A DNA stretch of 64,000 nucleotides. Origin: Anaeramoeba flamelloides (lineage: Eukaryota > Metamonada > Anaeramoebidae). The stretch lies in contig JANTQA010000042.1 in assembly GCA_027625915.1 (NCBI GenBank), forward strand, positions 2,244,001 through 2,308,000. Direction: 5' to 3'. The notes beneath the pieces are model-generated. The model was not told the origin of the DNA. It made no database searches and saw only the letters and a program-made list of their open reading frames with translations. Below, one piece after another: positions 1 to 12,497 of this stretch; the first letter of the stretch is position 1, and the number at the start of each line of letters is the position of its first letter. A program made the translations under genes and the position numbers.

Positions 1-654
1 TTAACTTTTTATCTTTGAAGAAATTTTTAATGCTGTCTTTCATTTTTTTTTTTTATTTTTTTTTTTGTGGATCTTATGAAAAATGTTCAGTGAAACAAAC
101 TAGCCATCAAAAACATGTGTTTTTTTTTTCGGACACAAAATAAACCCGTTTGCAAATAGAGAAAAACAATAAAAACATATTTAAGAAAAAAAACACAATT
201 AAATTATGCGACAACATTTAAATTTTTTAAAAAACAAATTATTTGTTCTAATAAACGATATTTCAAAATCATTGGCGCATTAAAAATCAAATTTTGAAAA
301 TAAAAATTTTTATAAATTGAAGTTATTTATTATAATAAAAAAAATACTATTTTAATATTCAGTTCGATTCACTAGAAATATTTGTTTTTCATCTCGATAT
401 AAAATAAAAAAAAAGTAAAAAAAAAATGGGCCATTTATTATCAAATTTAGTTTAGTTAACATAAATTACAAATACACAAACAAACCAACTACGAAGTTTT
501 TAAAAAACCACCTTCATATAAGGGAAATAGGTTTCGATTCAATCGACACAAAAAAAATAAATAAATAAAAAATAAATTATTTAACCAGAGATTGTGGAAT
601 TTTAATTTATGATTGGTAATCTTGTTATCGATATTTTACACCTCCTGTGAATTG
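1..654. other. gene-free AT-rich stretch
   Basis: No reading frame, RNA gene or clear repeat is supported here; the stretch is A/T tracts. It leads into the hairpin locus that begins near 655. Confidence 0.5.
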
Positions 655-1035
655 CGGTGAACTGTCTTCAAGTGCTGTTGAGTTCCGTAGAGTTCCGTAG
701 AGTGGCGTAGAGTGCCTAGGTTTTCTTGAGGTTTTCTGTTTTATTTTTTAAGTGTTGTAGGTTTTTTTGAGGTTTTCTATTTTATTTGGAAAATCTATTG
801 ATTTTCTTTAGGTTTTTTTGAGTTTTCTATTTATTTGTGAAGTGTTGTAGGCTTTTTTGAGTTTTCTATTGATTTTCCAAATAAATAGATTTTCCCAATA
901 AAATAGAAAACCTCAAAAAAACCTACAACACTTAAAAAATAAAACAGAAAACCCCAAAAAAACCTACAACACTTAACAAACAAAGACAAGCATTAAAAAA
1001 AAAAAACCCACTGCACTCGACGGTACTTGAATACA
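655..1035. repeat. hairpin-module locus 1 with decamer repeats
   Basis: Four degenerate 10-bp units of the type GAGTTCCGTA run from 680 to 719 and end in CTAGG. They lead into T-rich modules (AGGTTTTTTTGAGGTTTTC, TATTTATTTGTGAAGTG). From about 865 the same modules return as reverse complement, so the locus can fold back on itself. The far end carries an inverted decamer-like end (ACTCGACGGTACTTGA). The same architecture recurs near 32130, 40280, 56165 and 63535, so this is a dispersed family. I see no coding capacity in it. Confidence 0.75.
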
Positions 1036-1191
1036 CCCTTCAAAAGTATTTCACAATAATAAAAAATCAAAATTCTTTATTTAAAACACAAAAATAATCA
1101 AGTTATCCGCAAAGTTCAACCAATCTAAAATTCAGGAAATTTACTAACTTGCCTAAAGAGATATTACTCTGTAATCCATAACAAAACAAAT

Positions 1192-1451
1192 TAATTTTGT
1201 ACTTTATGTTTAAAACATGAACAGAAGGAAATGATCGAAAATATTGATCATTTTTTATCGGTATGTCATTCCTATCAAAATGGAAAAGATATTAAATATT
1301 TCAAAACAAATTACAAGAAATAAATCTTAATGAATTAATTTTAAAATGTGATCTTTTGAAATTATTTTCATTAATTAATAACCGTGAAATCATAGATTTT
1401 CCGCTTAAATTTCATTTTAGAAATTTAAGTCTAAGGGCAACTAGAGTGTAA
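1192..1451 (+). pseudogene. possible decayed coding fragment, two overlapping frames
   Basis: Two adjacent plus-strand frames look protein-like but differ by one frame: one runs to a TAA at 1321-1323 (contains KHEQKEMIENIDHFLS), the other runs 1296-1451 (contains LQEINLNELILKCDLLKLF and ends in TAA). They overlap around 1296-1320, which suggests one ancestral ORF with a frameshift, or two exons. A GTATGT follows the first segment at 1261 and could be a donor, but no matching acceptor restores the frame. No family was recognised. Confidence 0.25.
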
Positions 1452-2027
1452 TTTACATTTCTTCGATAATAATAATAAAATTAAAAAATTTTTTTAAAAA
1501 TAAAAAAAAATAATATAATAAAACCGAAAATATTTTTAATTTTTCAAATAATTAATTTCAATTCGAAAAATGAAATAATTCTATTTGAATTTTAAAGAAT
1601 TAAAATTTAAAAAAATTTAATTAGATTCTTATCTAAAAAATTATTTATTTTTATTTTCAATCTAAACTAAGATAACTTTTTCTTCTTTTTCTTTTGAAAC
1701 ATATCAAAACACAAATGTACATTCATACGTACAAATTATACATAAATTAAAAAAAAATAATTCATCTCAAATTAAACACATTTAAAGGTACGCTTTTATT
1801 TTTTAAAAAAATATTTCAATATTTTATTTTAGTTTAATAAATTTTATTTTTTTAGTTCGCAAAAATAACAAAAAATTGAAATAAATTATTTTTGATAATA
1901 TTTTTAAACAAATAAATATAAATATATACTCAATTCCTTAATAAAGAATATTCATTTTTATTTTATTAATACAAATATTCAAAATTCTCCATTTTATTTA
2001 AATTTTGATTTTTACAAACCATTTTAG

Positions 2028-2232
2028 TTTGATCAACAACCAAAACCCAAATGAAAATAACAAAAACACTACAGTCACACAAAATAACCCACAATTACAA
2101 CCAAATCAAAATAAAAATCAAGAACAAACAATACCAAATAAGCAACCAAACGAAATTTTAATATATCAAAATGAAGATTTTTCAGTTGAAGAATTAAGAG
2201 CTAATTTACCACGATACAGCAAAATGCATTAA
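2028..2232 (+). CDS. terminal exon, Gln/Asn-rich with GLEBS-like motif
   Basis: An acceptor (ATTTTAG, ending 2027) opens an exon read to TAA at 2230-2232. The first ~45 residues are Gln/Asn/Thr/Pro-rich. The end reads IYQNEDFSVEELRANLPRYS, which resembles the GLEBS segment of Bub1/BubR1/Mad3 (E-F-S-F-E-E-x-R-A), the Bub3-binding motif of spindle-checkpoint proteins. That assignment rests on one short motif. No TPR or kinase domain was found nearby, and upstream exons were not identified; the fragment at 1192-1451 is on the same strand but cannot be joined. The base composition is clearly more coding-like than the flanks. It could also be an unrelated low-complexity exon or a gene remnant. Confidence 0.45.
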
Positions 2233-3185
2233 TGGATTTTGATCAAATAAGCAATTTTTTTACTTTTTATTTTTTTATTTATATAATTTTTTCAAAAAAA
2301 ATCTAAAATCTTTTTTTTTATTTTTTTTCTTATAATGATTTGTTTCTTAGTTGGTGTATAAGATATAAAACATTTGAACAATGTATCCAATAAAATTTTG
2401 AAAACATTAAAAAAATCTTTTTAAAAAACAACAAAAATATAATTGGAAACAAAAAAGTTATATAAGTGAATATCTTTTTTTCTTTTTTCTTTTTTTTTTT
2501 TTAGATTTTCAAATTTCTTCCATTTTTTTTTTTTTTTTATTATTATTATTTTGAAATTTATTTTAATTAATATTATATATTAATATAAAATATAATATTA
2601 AAATCACATTATTAAATTTTTTTTTATTTTTTTTTTTTTATCAGGCTAATTGCAATTTTAATTTTCAATTCTCAAAAGTACGTACAACAATTAGATTTTT
2701 ATTTTATCTTTAAATTATATAATATTTTTTTTTCTAATTATATTTATTTAAAATTTATGATTTAAATTATTCAAGAAATATTTAAATAAATTCAACTCAA
2801 AGTTATTTCGAAGACAAAAAATAAAGAAAATGAAAAACAAAAATAGAAACACTTTTTTTTTTTACAAATGTAAAACTCTTTTTTCAATTAAGATCAATTA
2901 AGGAAAATAAAAATTCAATTATATGAAATTATCTCATTAAAATTATTATTGAACACAATTTATTAAAATTAATTCTGCAAAAATAACTTTCAAGTAAGTT
3001 TAAATTATTTTTATTTTTATACTATTCAACATTTTCCAGAGCTTTGAAATTTTTAAAAGATCTCTTTATTTGTAAAAAATTTAAAGAATTTCAAGAAAAT
3101 AATCTTCATTTCAAGACAAATTTAAAATATGGATTATAAATATTAAAATTTTAAATTTAAAGAATTCTAGATTGAAATATATCAA

Positions 3186-3219
<34 letters not shown>

Positions 3220-4169
3220 TCATTAAATTTCTACAAAATGGAGAAGAGTCTTAAAAAAATGAATATTTAATGTAATGATTATTTTTAAAAATTATTTCAA
3301 ATATTAGAAACCGATTGGAAATAACACAAATTTTAATAGAAAGGGAACAAAAACAAACAATTTTCTAATTTTATGTTAATAGTTATTGAGTAAATCTGAT
3401 CAAAAACAAAATTAAAAATTTAGTTAATTTTGGTGGCGTTATTTGTTAATTTTTAAATACTGGAATAATTTGATTGTAATTTATAACTTTAGATTTGGAA
3501 AATTAGTTCAAAAAAACAAATTAAACCAATCAAAAATTTTAATTACAATTACTAGCAAACAATCCAATATTTTATTGATAAATAATATTTTATAATAGAA
3601 TTTTTGAGAGACATTTGAGTCTAAAGAACATTAAAACGATTTTCCCGAAATAACACCATACTTTAATTTTCAATAATTATAACGGAAATATCATCCCCAT
3701 AGATCTCAATGGCAATTAAATGAGTCTTATACTAAGTCAAGTGTTTTAAATTTTGATGCTATGTAATATCAAAAAAATAGTGAAAAAAATGATCTAATCT
3801 TGCGATGAAAATCGAATATACTGAAAAAAAAATAATATTTTTCTAAATTTTTTTTTTTATTTTGTCAAATGAGTTTTGAAAATTATTTCAGATTAAAATA
3901 TTGTTATTAAAAGTTATTTTAAATATTTTTCGAATTAATGAAATGTTTAACTTTACTCAATTGCACTTATAGGGGACTAGCCAAAAATGAAAAATTCAAT
4001 TTTTTTTAAAAATCAGACAATATAAGATTAATGAGAAATAATAATCTTCTGATTAGAGTTGATATCCAGAAAAGAAATACCTTAGCAAACTATAAATAAC
4101 CCAAAAAAATAAAAAAAATAATTGCTCTATATTAATGGAAATGCCCCATTTAAAATTTCTCAATTTAAC
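2233..4169. other. gene-free stretch with small microsatellite
   Basis: No supported gene. Long T and A runs, and a TATC/TA microsatellite at about 3190-3220. Confidence 0.5.
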
Positions 4170-4620
4170 TGGAAAATTTAAAAAAGGTAACAATAAGATT
4201 TTTGAATAGTAATTGTATCCATTTTAAAAGACATTACATAGTCTCAATTTTCTTCATGTTTATTTGTATTTTTTGAAGATCTTTGTCTTTTTTTTTTCAA
4301 CTTGTTTTATAAAAAAAAAAAGAAAGGAAAATAAAGAAAAAGATTAAAAAAAAAAGGAAAAAAAAAAAAGAAAAAGAAAGTAAAAAAACAAAAATAAAAT
4401 AAAAATTAGAGAAAAAAAAGCACAGAAAAAAACAAAAAAAAAAGAGAAAAAAAAAAAATGACAAAAGCAAAAACAAAAATTTGACGAAATTAGAAAAAAT
4501 GATTTTGATCATTAAAATTGAAAATTATTTTTGAGAAGAATATTGGATAAAACTCAATAGAATTTATTTTATTTCTTCAATTAAACTGGATCCCTTTAAC
4601 TAAAAAAAGAGTTTGGTTTA
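4170..4620. repeat. dispersed repeat copy with A-rich core
   Basis: Shares blocks with 8540-9245 and 24090-24720: a segment like AAAAGACATTACATAGTCTC, then TTTGAAGATCTTTG, then a long A/G-rich tract (about 4310-4460) and an AAAATGATTTTGAT block. Its right end (AACTGGATCCCTTTAACT, 4586-4603) is a degenerate form of the right terminal repeat of the element at 17105-17815, so these may be related non-autonomous elements. The minus-strand Phe-rich frame across the A-rich tract is compositional. Confidence 0.55.
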
Positions 4621-5231
4621 AATTTTTATTATTTTATAATTTTGAAACTTAAATGTTTACACAAGTGCCAAAAATAAGGTTTTTATTTTAAAAAATTTTT
4701 TGATAAATTTACATTTTTTTCTTTAACGGTGATACTTTTCCTGTAGGTACATAAATGAGAGGAAACTTGCTAATATATTTGCGATATTTAGTAACACTCT
4801 ATTGCATTTTAAAAAAGAAAGGAAGGTGTTTGGAGAAAAAACAGAAATTTGAAATTATTTTATCCAAAATCAAAAAAAAAATAAACATCTAAAATGGTTT
4901 ATTAAATGGGATTTGTTGTCAGTTTTAATACTTTAAATATCTGACAAGTTTCCTGACAGATGGGTGACTACGACAAAGCATCACAGTAAAGAAAAAATCA
5001 AAATTTACAAAAAAAAAATAATTATTACAAAATTATGTGAAAAAAATTAAACTTGAGTAAAAAGAGAAAATTTCGAATGCAACTCGTTTTTGTGATTGAA
5101 TAAAATAATTTTTGAAATTGACAGCAACAAATTTGATCAAATATAATTTCATGTATAGGGTTTAATTTGAGACTTTAAAAGAAAACTTTGAATTGAACAA
5201 ATTAAAAATTTCAATTTATTTTTCGAAAGCA
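4621..5231. other. gene-free stretch
   Basis: Nothing supported. Slightly more complex sequence at 4730-4990 does not give a sustained frame on either strand. Confidence 0.4.
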
Positions 5232-5811
5232 GTTTCCTTAAGGTTTACTATCCCTGAAATTTGAAAAAAAAAAAATATCTTGTGTAGGGCGTAGTGACTT
5301 GTTAATTTGGTTCTTATCTGATCGATCTTGTTCTTGGTATGGAGTTTTAATAGTGGTTCAAAATGGTAATTTTTGACAATTGATTTATTTTTTTTCCTAA
5401 ATCAAAAATTGAAGAATGTATGATTAATAAACTTGGTAGGTGTTATTAAAAAAATGGTTTGTGGGTTGTTGATCGAAATTTTTAATTCGACTTGGTTTTA
5501 TTTGGATCTTTTAAAAAAAATTTTTTTCATTCATTTAATTGACAAAATAGGAAATGAAAATTTTCTTCTACAACCCAAAAATCCAAAATTTAATCTTAAA
5601 CGCCTACCAAGTTTATTAATCATACATTCTTCAATTTTTGATTTAGGAAAAAAAATAAATCAATTGTCAAAAATTACCATTTTGAACCACTATTAAAACT
5701 CCATACCAAGAACAAGATCGATCAGATAAGAACCAAATTAACAAGTCACTACGCCCTACACAAGATATTTTTTTTTTTTCAAATTTCAGGGATAGTAAAC
5801 CTTAAGGAAAC
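5232..5811. mobile_element. 580-bp near-perfect foldback element
   Basis: Two 209-bp arms (5232-5440 and 5603-5811) are reverse complements of each other, essentially without mismatch by eye, and flank a 162-bp spacer. The ends read GTTTCCTTAAGG and CCTTAAGGAAAC. No convincing target-site duplication is visible. The 87-residue frame across the centre is arm and spacer sequence read through, not a gene. Arm identity suggests recent insertion or recent conversion. A diverged single arm lies at 48540-48690, just upstream of the eL33 gene, so the element belongs to a family. Confidence 0.85.
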
Positions 5812-8186
5812 ACAAGCCCAATAAACAATTTTTTGTTGGAATTATTTTTTTATCACAAGAAGAGTTTCAGAAGTGAAAAATTTTTAAATAAATACTGATA
5901 AATTCAAAAAAATATTTGGAAATTTTGTCTCAACATACATTTTTTCAATTTATTTAGCTTAGCATTGAAGAAAGCATTTTATTGGTATAAATGAAAACTT
6001 AGCTTTGTAAAAATGTTGATTTTCGAAATGTTAATTGAAATGAAATTTCTTGGAGCTTGGGAAAAACTGTCATATTTATAAAAAGGAAATTGAACCAGAA
6101 AGTTTATAACCTTATTTTGAATTTATCAATTACTTGAAACCTAAGCAAAACTGGTTAAATAACTTTAATTGGAAATATTATGAAATATTTTAAAAAAATA
6201 AGTCTGTTAGAAATACAGTTGTTAGTCTGCAAGAATAAGCTATAAATAATTAACAATTATTGAATTATATACATAGTAATATATTTATGTGTTTGTTTGT
6301 ATGTGCGTGTGCATGTACTTAAATTTTGTATTTCCATTTTTCAATATTTATCAAAATCTTCAAAACTCTGTTGCACTTATTGTGCCATGACATAAAAGGA
6401 AAAGATCAAATATTGTTCGTATTTACCATTATATGATTAATTATAAAACAGTAAAATAATATATGTTTCCGAGTAGAGTTGACATTTATTTTGACTTTTA
6501 AAATTGCCAATCTTTGGGTTTTTTAAAAAAATAAAAAGTACAAAAATAATAAATGGGTAAATAATGGTGATAAGCGTAGTAAAAACACAACTATTTCATT
6601 GAAAAATTCATCTTATTTTCATCTAAATGGCTCTCGGTGTAAAGAAATTAATCTGTTTTTATAGCTAATATCTAATTTCTGTAAAAAATAATATAAAATT
6701 GGATCTTATCCCAAAATAATGAAAAAGGTAAATTTATTAGATAAAAATATTAATAATAAACTTTGATTCAAAATTTTGAAATGAGACAAAATCGTTAAAA
6801 GAAAAAAAACACTATACTTTCCTGAAATTAGGAAATAATTTTGATTTTTTATTTTTTCCATTTTTAACCTGGTTGAATTTTCAATTTCTTTGAATTGGGA
6901 ATAAGAGTTACAAATAAAAAAAAAAGGATCAATCGGTTACTCGTCAATGCTGAGATACTGGAACTAGTTAGAATGAGCAACTTAAAAAATAAAAAAAGAA
7001 AAGGCAAAGAAACAAAATACAAAGGATTAAAAACAAAACGAGATCAAAAAGAAAAACTAAATAACAACAAGTAAACAGCCACCCATCAAATGAAAATTCA
7101 TGATTAATTATCAAATTAAATTAAATTAATCAAACGCACCATGAATGTGATTTCGGGGGTTCTTAATTAAAGAGGGTGTTGGTTTTTATTATTTTTAATT
7201 TTTACCAATTAATTATTATAAACCTATTTTTAAATTTTCTTGTTTTTTTCTTAATTCTTTTTTTTTTTTAACTTTCTTTTTATTCTCTTTTGTTTTTTTT
7301 TTTTTTTTTTTTTTTTTTGTAAATTTTTTTTGTGAAAAATGAAAAGATTCTTGCTTTACCTTTTGTCTTCACCATTTGCTCTTTTACAATTATTTAAAGA
7401 AAAGCTATCCTTTGATTTATAATACTGCCAAAGTTATAATTATGATAAAAGCACTAAATAAAGTTTTAGTGGTTCTAACAAACACGAAGGTTATTTCTTT
7501 TTGATATTACCTTTCTTTTATTCAATAATAAAATAAATTGTTTTTTTTTTTTTTTGATTATTCCTTCCCCTTTTTTGTTTGTTTATTTTTATTTCTTTTT
7601 CAAATTATATAATAATTTTAATTTGATTGAGAAGATTTTTTAGAATGATTAATAAGGTATTTCCAAAAAGTGGGAGTATTTTTTTTTTACATTTTCATAA
7701 AGAATAATCTTTTTAGTGATGGTAATCATTAATCAACTATACCAAATTAAGTTTAATATTTATACTGATTGAACCAACCGCTTATGTATTTAATTCAAAA
7801 TATGTTGATTGAAATATTCCCAAAATATGAAAAAAAAAAATAGCACTTTTTTGGTTAAAGTAATGTACGACCAATTTCAATAAAAAACCGGAAATATGGA
7901 AAGCGAACAAATGATTTTTTAAACAGTCAAATGCAGTTATATGTTTTTAATTTAATTGTAAATTTTGTTGAGATTATACCAGTTATGAAAATAATTTTTT
8001 TGATCAAAAAGAAAATAATTAACAGCAATTTTCACCAAAAAAAAATATCAGATAAAATTGAGATCAGAAATTTTAATATATTTTATTTATACAATACAAT
8101 GCTTAGAAACAAATTGAATTATTATCAAGAATCTATAAATGGTGGTAAATGATTTTATATATTTAAATCCTTTTTTGAAGAATGGG

Positions 8187-8187
<1 letters not shown>
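5812..8187. other. gene-free stretch apart from one small ORF
   Basis: Apart from a 33-codon ORF at 6973 nothing coding is supported. Poly-T runs at about 7260-7320 and 7540-7560. Confidence 0.45.
6973..7074 (+). CDS. small Lys-rich ORF, uncertain
   Basis: A 33-codon ATG-to-TAA frame begins MSNLKNKKRKGKETKYKG and is very basic, like a nuclear or nucleolar tail. No family is recognised; it is not eL41. Lysine codons are cheap in A-rich DNA, so chance is a serious alternative. It could also be one exon of a larger gene, but no flanking exon was found. Confidence 0.2.
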   Translation: MSNLKNKKRKGKETKYKGLKTKRDQKEKLNNNK

Positions 8188-8239
<52 letters not shown>

Positions 8240-8241
8240 TA
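8188..8241. repeat. ACAT tetranucleotide microsatellite
   Basis: About eleven ACAT units followed by a short AT run. Confidence 0.95.
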
Positions 8242-8539
8242 TTAAAATAAATTTGCCCCACTTTCTTGGAAATAGCTTATAAAGTTACTGATTGATATCT
8301 TTTAAATAGAAAGATGAAATAAACCACTTGATGATATCTAAAACTTTGATGGATCAATATTCATAAAAGAATTTTAACAAATATAGCAAAATCTTTTTTT
8401 GTTCTGCTCTCACAAAAATGTTTAATACAGTCTTTATTTTTTTTCTTTTGATAATTATTTATTTTTTGTTATGTGGATATTCTAAATTATTAATTATTGT
8501 TAACATTTCAATTTGATTTGGTTCTAATTGAAAATTTCT

Positions 8540-9245
8540 TCTAAACACCATTTCAACAATAGTGACTTACCTGAAATTATAAATTGGAAAAAAATAAATT
8601 ATCCTTTAGTATTTAACAACAACATGAAATAATTTAAATATGATTTGTAATTCATTATAAAATCTTTGAAAACATATAAAAACCTGATATTTTTAAAATT
8701 TAAAAAAAAATAAACCCAAAACCAAAAAATAGTGAGTCAACAATTTTTGAAATGAGTATTAATAGATTTTTTATTTCTGAACTTTCACCCCAAAAAAGTT
8801 ACCAAGTGGATTTTTTCCTAAGAATTAGATTCATTGTAAAAGACATTACATTGTCTCAATTTATGAAATATTTATTTGTCTTTTCGAAGATCTTTTTTTT
8901 TAGACTGATCTTTAAAAAAAAATACAAAACAATTACAGTCAGTTTCACTTTTAAGGCACAAACTTTCAACGAAATTTAAGGCACAAAAAAATCTCAAATT
9001 AAAGCACAAAATTTGGAATTTTTTTTTTTTTTACAATTTATTTTTACTAGAATTTGAATTTTGTGCCTTAATTTGAGATTTTTTTTGTGCCTTAAATTTC
9101 ATTGAAAGTTTGTGCCTTAAAAGTGAAACTGACTGTAGGTATCAAAGAAAAAAAGCAAAAATTTAAGTAAATATGAGGAAAAATGATTTTAATTTTGAAA
9201 TTTTCCAAAATTTAATTTTTTTCTTCTAATAACTATTTAAATCCT
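8540..9245. repeat. dispersed repeat copy, interrupted by a MITE
   Basis: The left part (8540-8930) aligns with 24090-24450: AACACCATTTCAA, then AAACCTGATATTTT, GTGAGTCA, AAAAGACATTACAT and CGAAGATCTTTTTTTT. A MITE (8936-9135) interrupts it, and the shared sequence resumes after it (AGGAAAAATGATTTTAATTT). The 75-residue frame at 8752-8979 is repeat sequence running into the MITE, not a gene. Confidence 0.6.
8936..9135. mobile_element. CAGTCAGTT MITE, copy A
   Basis: A 200-bp palindromic element, CAGTCAGTTTCACTTTTAAG to its inverse, flanked by TA on both sides (8934-8935, 9136-9137). TA duplication and CAGT-type ends are typical of Tc1/mariner-related MITEs. Arms repeat AAGGCACAAA and its complement and meet in an AT-rich loop. 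It has no coding capacity and would need a transposase in trans. Confidence 0.9.
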
Positions 9246-11480
9246 TTAATACAAACACTTCAAATATTAAAAATATCATGAATTAACTGGAAAATTGTTA
9301 ATTATATCTTTTTTGAATTCTTATGATAACAATATTTAAAAAATTTTTTTTTCGTGTAAAAAATAATAATTTGAAAAGAGAAAGGGAGACTTAAGGTAAT
9401 ATTATTTACATTCTCGTCAAAATTAAGAAGATAAAGAAAAAAAATATTCGAAAATAGACTTTTATTGATTTTTTTTTGGTATAATTCAGATATCATCAAG
9501 TTGATTCAGAAATATGATTTATAAAGTTTGATTTTATTAACAAAAAAGATTGATAAAAAATATACGCTTTATTATTTGTGTTTTGTTCGTTAACAGTTTA
9601 TTTAATTCCGAGTATCCATCTAAACACGTTTCCCAATTTAAACACAATTTGATATTATTCATATTGTTCATAAAAAATGTTCAAAAAATTGAATAGTTGA
9701 AGATTTTACAATCATTTATTGTGGATGTTTTAACAAATAGGATTATTGATATTATTTTATAATTATAAAGTTTGGATATCTCTCGGGAAACTTAAAAGAA
9801 CATCTTCGGTAATGTTCTTACTATTGAAATTTTAAAAATTGGAAAATACATTAAGATCATTATAGAAAAAAATCATTTTTTAATGTTTATATAACTAAAT
9901 AATTGATTTTTAAAAACTTTGATCTAATTTTAAAAATGACATCTAGTTTTTTATAGCTTTAATAGTACATAAATAATCAATAACATTTTTTTTTAGATTT
10001 AAATCTTATATTATTTCTAATAAATGGGTTTCAATATAAATTTGAAATAATAATTTCCCCAATTTATTAAGGTTATAATTTATCTTTTCATTATTAAAAA
10101 TTAAAAAAATCTGTCTTTTTTTATCCATTAGATAAACGGAGTAATTAAAATAAATTTATAATAATGAAAAAGAGAGATTAATCCTATTAATCAACATATA
10201 ATCATGAAAAAAAAAAAAAAAACAAAATAATTTTATTATTGAAATAAAGTCAATTAATGAAAATTATTTTTTTTTAAAATTTTCTATTCAATAAATAAAT
10301 GACACATTTTTTTTATTTTTAATGATTCAATTAGAAATTATATTAATGGGGGGTACTTACAAGATAGAACGGTTAACAATAAAAACTAAAAAATCAAGAA
10401 TTTAGGATTAATTATAGGTATTCTACTGTTACTTTATTTTACTCGTTTGGTTTAAGGGAAATAGTTGAATCTTAGATTATTCTAATTTTTTTAAATTTGA
10501 TTTGAAAAAAACCTAGAAAACAACTCAAATAATGTGATACCCAAGTACTGGAACATATTATATATATATATATATACTTGTTTTTTTTTTTTAATTTGTA
10601 ATTTATTAATTTATTATTTCTTGATTACTTTAAGTTTTCTGCTTGTAAGTGTATTGATCGAATATTTCATCTAGCGATTTCGAAAAAATACTGAAAGAAG
10701 GTTTTTAATTGGAAATGGTGATCAATTAAAAAAAGAAAAAAATAACAACAAGGATAAAATAGAGGATTAAACACTATAAAATTTTTTTTAAAGCAATCTT
10801 TTGATATGGGTATTTTAATGGTTGATTAATAATCCAAAAATATTGTAACAATACATTATTTTCGATCTGATCAAAATTATCCTAATGAATTCGATAATAT
10901 AGTAGATCTAAATAGTTTTAGTTGTTTTGATTGGTTAGAATATAATAATTTATTATATAAAGTTAATACCTTTTAATGGATTTTAATATTTATTTCTGTT
11001 AAAGTTCAGATTAAAAAATTTTAAAACTTTGTTTCTGAACTGTAAGAAAAAAAATTTCATAATTTTGATTAATAAGATTAAAAAATTCTTGAGTATTTTT
11101 TAAAAGAATAACTTTTTACTGGGATTTTTTTATTTAATTTTTTGATAATTTTTTTTTTTACATTTTGTTCTAATAAATATATATCTTTCATACTTTCAGA
11201 TAAAGTGATTTAGGTTGTTATCTTACTGAGTTGAGTAATCATATATATATATATATATATATGTTTGTAAAAATATATTGAATTCGGATTTTTTTTTTTT
11301 TTTTTATACGATACGTATATATCTGATTAATTAATAAAAAAAGATTTGTAGTAAAGAAATATATGACAAGGCTTAAATTGTGGATTATTATGAATTTTAA
11401 AGTTAAAATTACTATTTTAAATTAATTCAAAAGTAAACCAAATGATTCTCAATTAATTATTAAATGGGGTAATTTCAATT
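9246..11480. other. gene-free AT-rich stretch
   Basis: No supported gene. AT microsatellites at about 10558-10575 and 11241-11262. Confidence 0.5.
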
Positions 11481-11682
11481 ACAGTCGGTTCTGATTTCAA
11501 GGGGCAAACTCTGAACAATGACTAAGCAACATAAACAATCCAAAATTTACCACAAAAAATGGGAAGCTAGTAAAGTAATAGAACTAACTAAAATAACGAA
11601 AAAAGTGTCTTGATTTGAGATTTTTTTGTGACCTAGATTGCACTCAGAGTTTGTTACTAAAAAGTGATCATGGATGTAACAT
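11481..11682. mobile_element. CAGTCAGTT MITE, old relic
   Basis: Begins ACAGTCGGTTCTGATTTCAA and ends AGTGATCATGGATGTA; the inner GATTTGAGATTTTTTTGTG matches the intact copies. Many substitutions make it clearly older than the copies at 8936, 32242, 33969 and 36205. Confidence 0.65.
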
Positions 11683-11984
11683 ACCCAAGGTCAAATTATA
11701 GTTGAAGGTAAAACCCTTGATTTTTTGAGAATATTTTTAAATATGAATTGAATTTTTTTATTAATTTTTGCTATTTTCTCCAATTTCTAGCTAATTTTAG
11801 ATTTTTATATTCACAATTTTCTCAAAAAATAAGTCATCATTTATTGAGAGAAAATTGTTGATTTGATGTTTCTTTTTTCGAATTTCTTTATAAATACCCA
11901 AACCCTCTAGTATCCAAATTTTTATTTAATTATGTAATAAATGTAGATTTCTTTGATCTTTTTTTATGGTCACTACTTCTCAAA

Positions 11985-12317
11985 AAACGAACCAAATCTT
12001 CTGAAACAAAATAACTGGTTTCGAAAGTCGACACCGTATATTTTAACAATAGTCGAATTACAAAAACAGGTATAATTCAACAGGGTAATTAGTTTAGCTC
12101 AGTTAAAGAAGTATGGCATTATTTTATTGATAAATGATCAGAGATCACCCTTAAAGCTTTTCCAACAAATCGTTACAATTGCTAAAGTGTAGTCTTTCAG
12201 AAGAGAGATTATTCAATTAGTTCTTTTTATATTGATCAGACCTTATTAAAAAACAATTATCTCAAAAAAAGAAGACACCGCATCGCCGATTGTTTGGGTT
12301 GTCCAAATTTGAGCTAA
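11985..12317 (+). pseudogene. decayed ORF upstream of cyclophilin
   Basis: One plus frame over ~330 nt keeps a protein-like composition with several stops, for example LVSKVDTVYFNNSRITKTG, then FYIDQTLLKNNYLKKRRHRI, ending PNLS-stop. The minus strand also has a protein-like run (FETSYFVSEDLVRFLRSS), so the direction is not certain. The stretch is richer in G+C than its surroundings. It may be a dead gene or transposase, or part of the cyclophilin promoter. No family recognised. Confidence 0.25.
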
Positions 12318-12497
12318 GCAACAATCTTGTAATTTCACTCAAATTACAAAATAAAATGATTATTTCAAGATAGACTCATAAATGGTTTTTTTCTTTTAAG
12401 TAACTTTGAAAATTTGAAACAACCATTTTCTTCAAGTTCTTTATTCAATCATAAAGGCCATCAAAAAATCATTTTTTTTAAAAATTCACAGATCATA

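Noticed and set aside
680-719. Decamer repeats considered as a CRISPR or telomeric array
   Set aside because: The units are contiguous with no spacers and too few, and they recur as ends of hairpin loci in a eukaryotic genome.
4297-4512. Phe-rich minus-strand ORF resembling membrane segments
   Set aside because: It is the complement of an A/G-rich tract; the hydrophobicity is compositional.
5433-5696. 87-residue plus-strand ORF
   Set aside because: It spans the loop and part of an arm of the 580-bp hairpin; no protein features.
12085-12160. tRNA-like A-box (TAGCTCAGTTAA) upstream of cyclophilin
   Set aside because: No B-box (GGTTCGANTCC) at the right distance and no cloverleaf; other GTTCGATTC strings (362, 37249) lack A-boxes.
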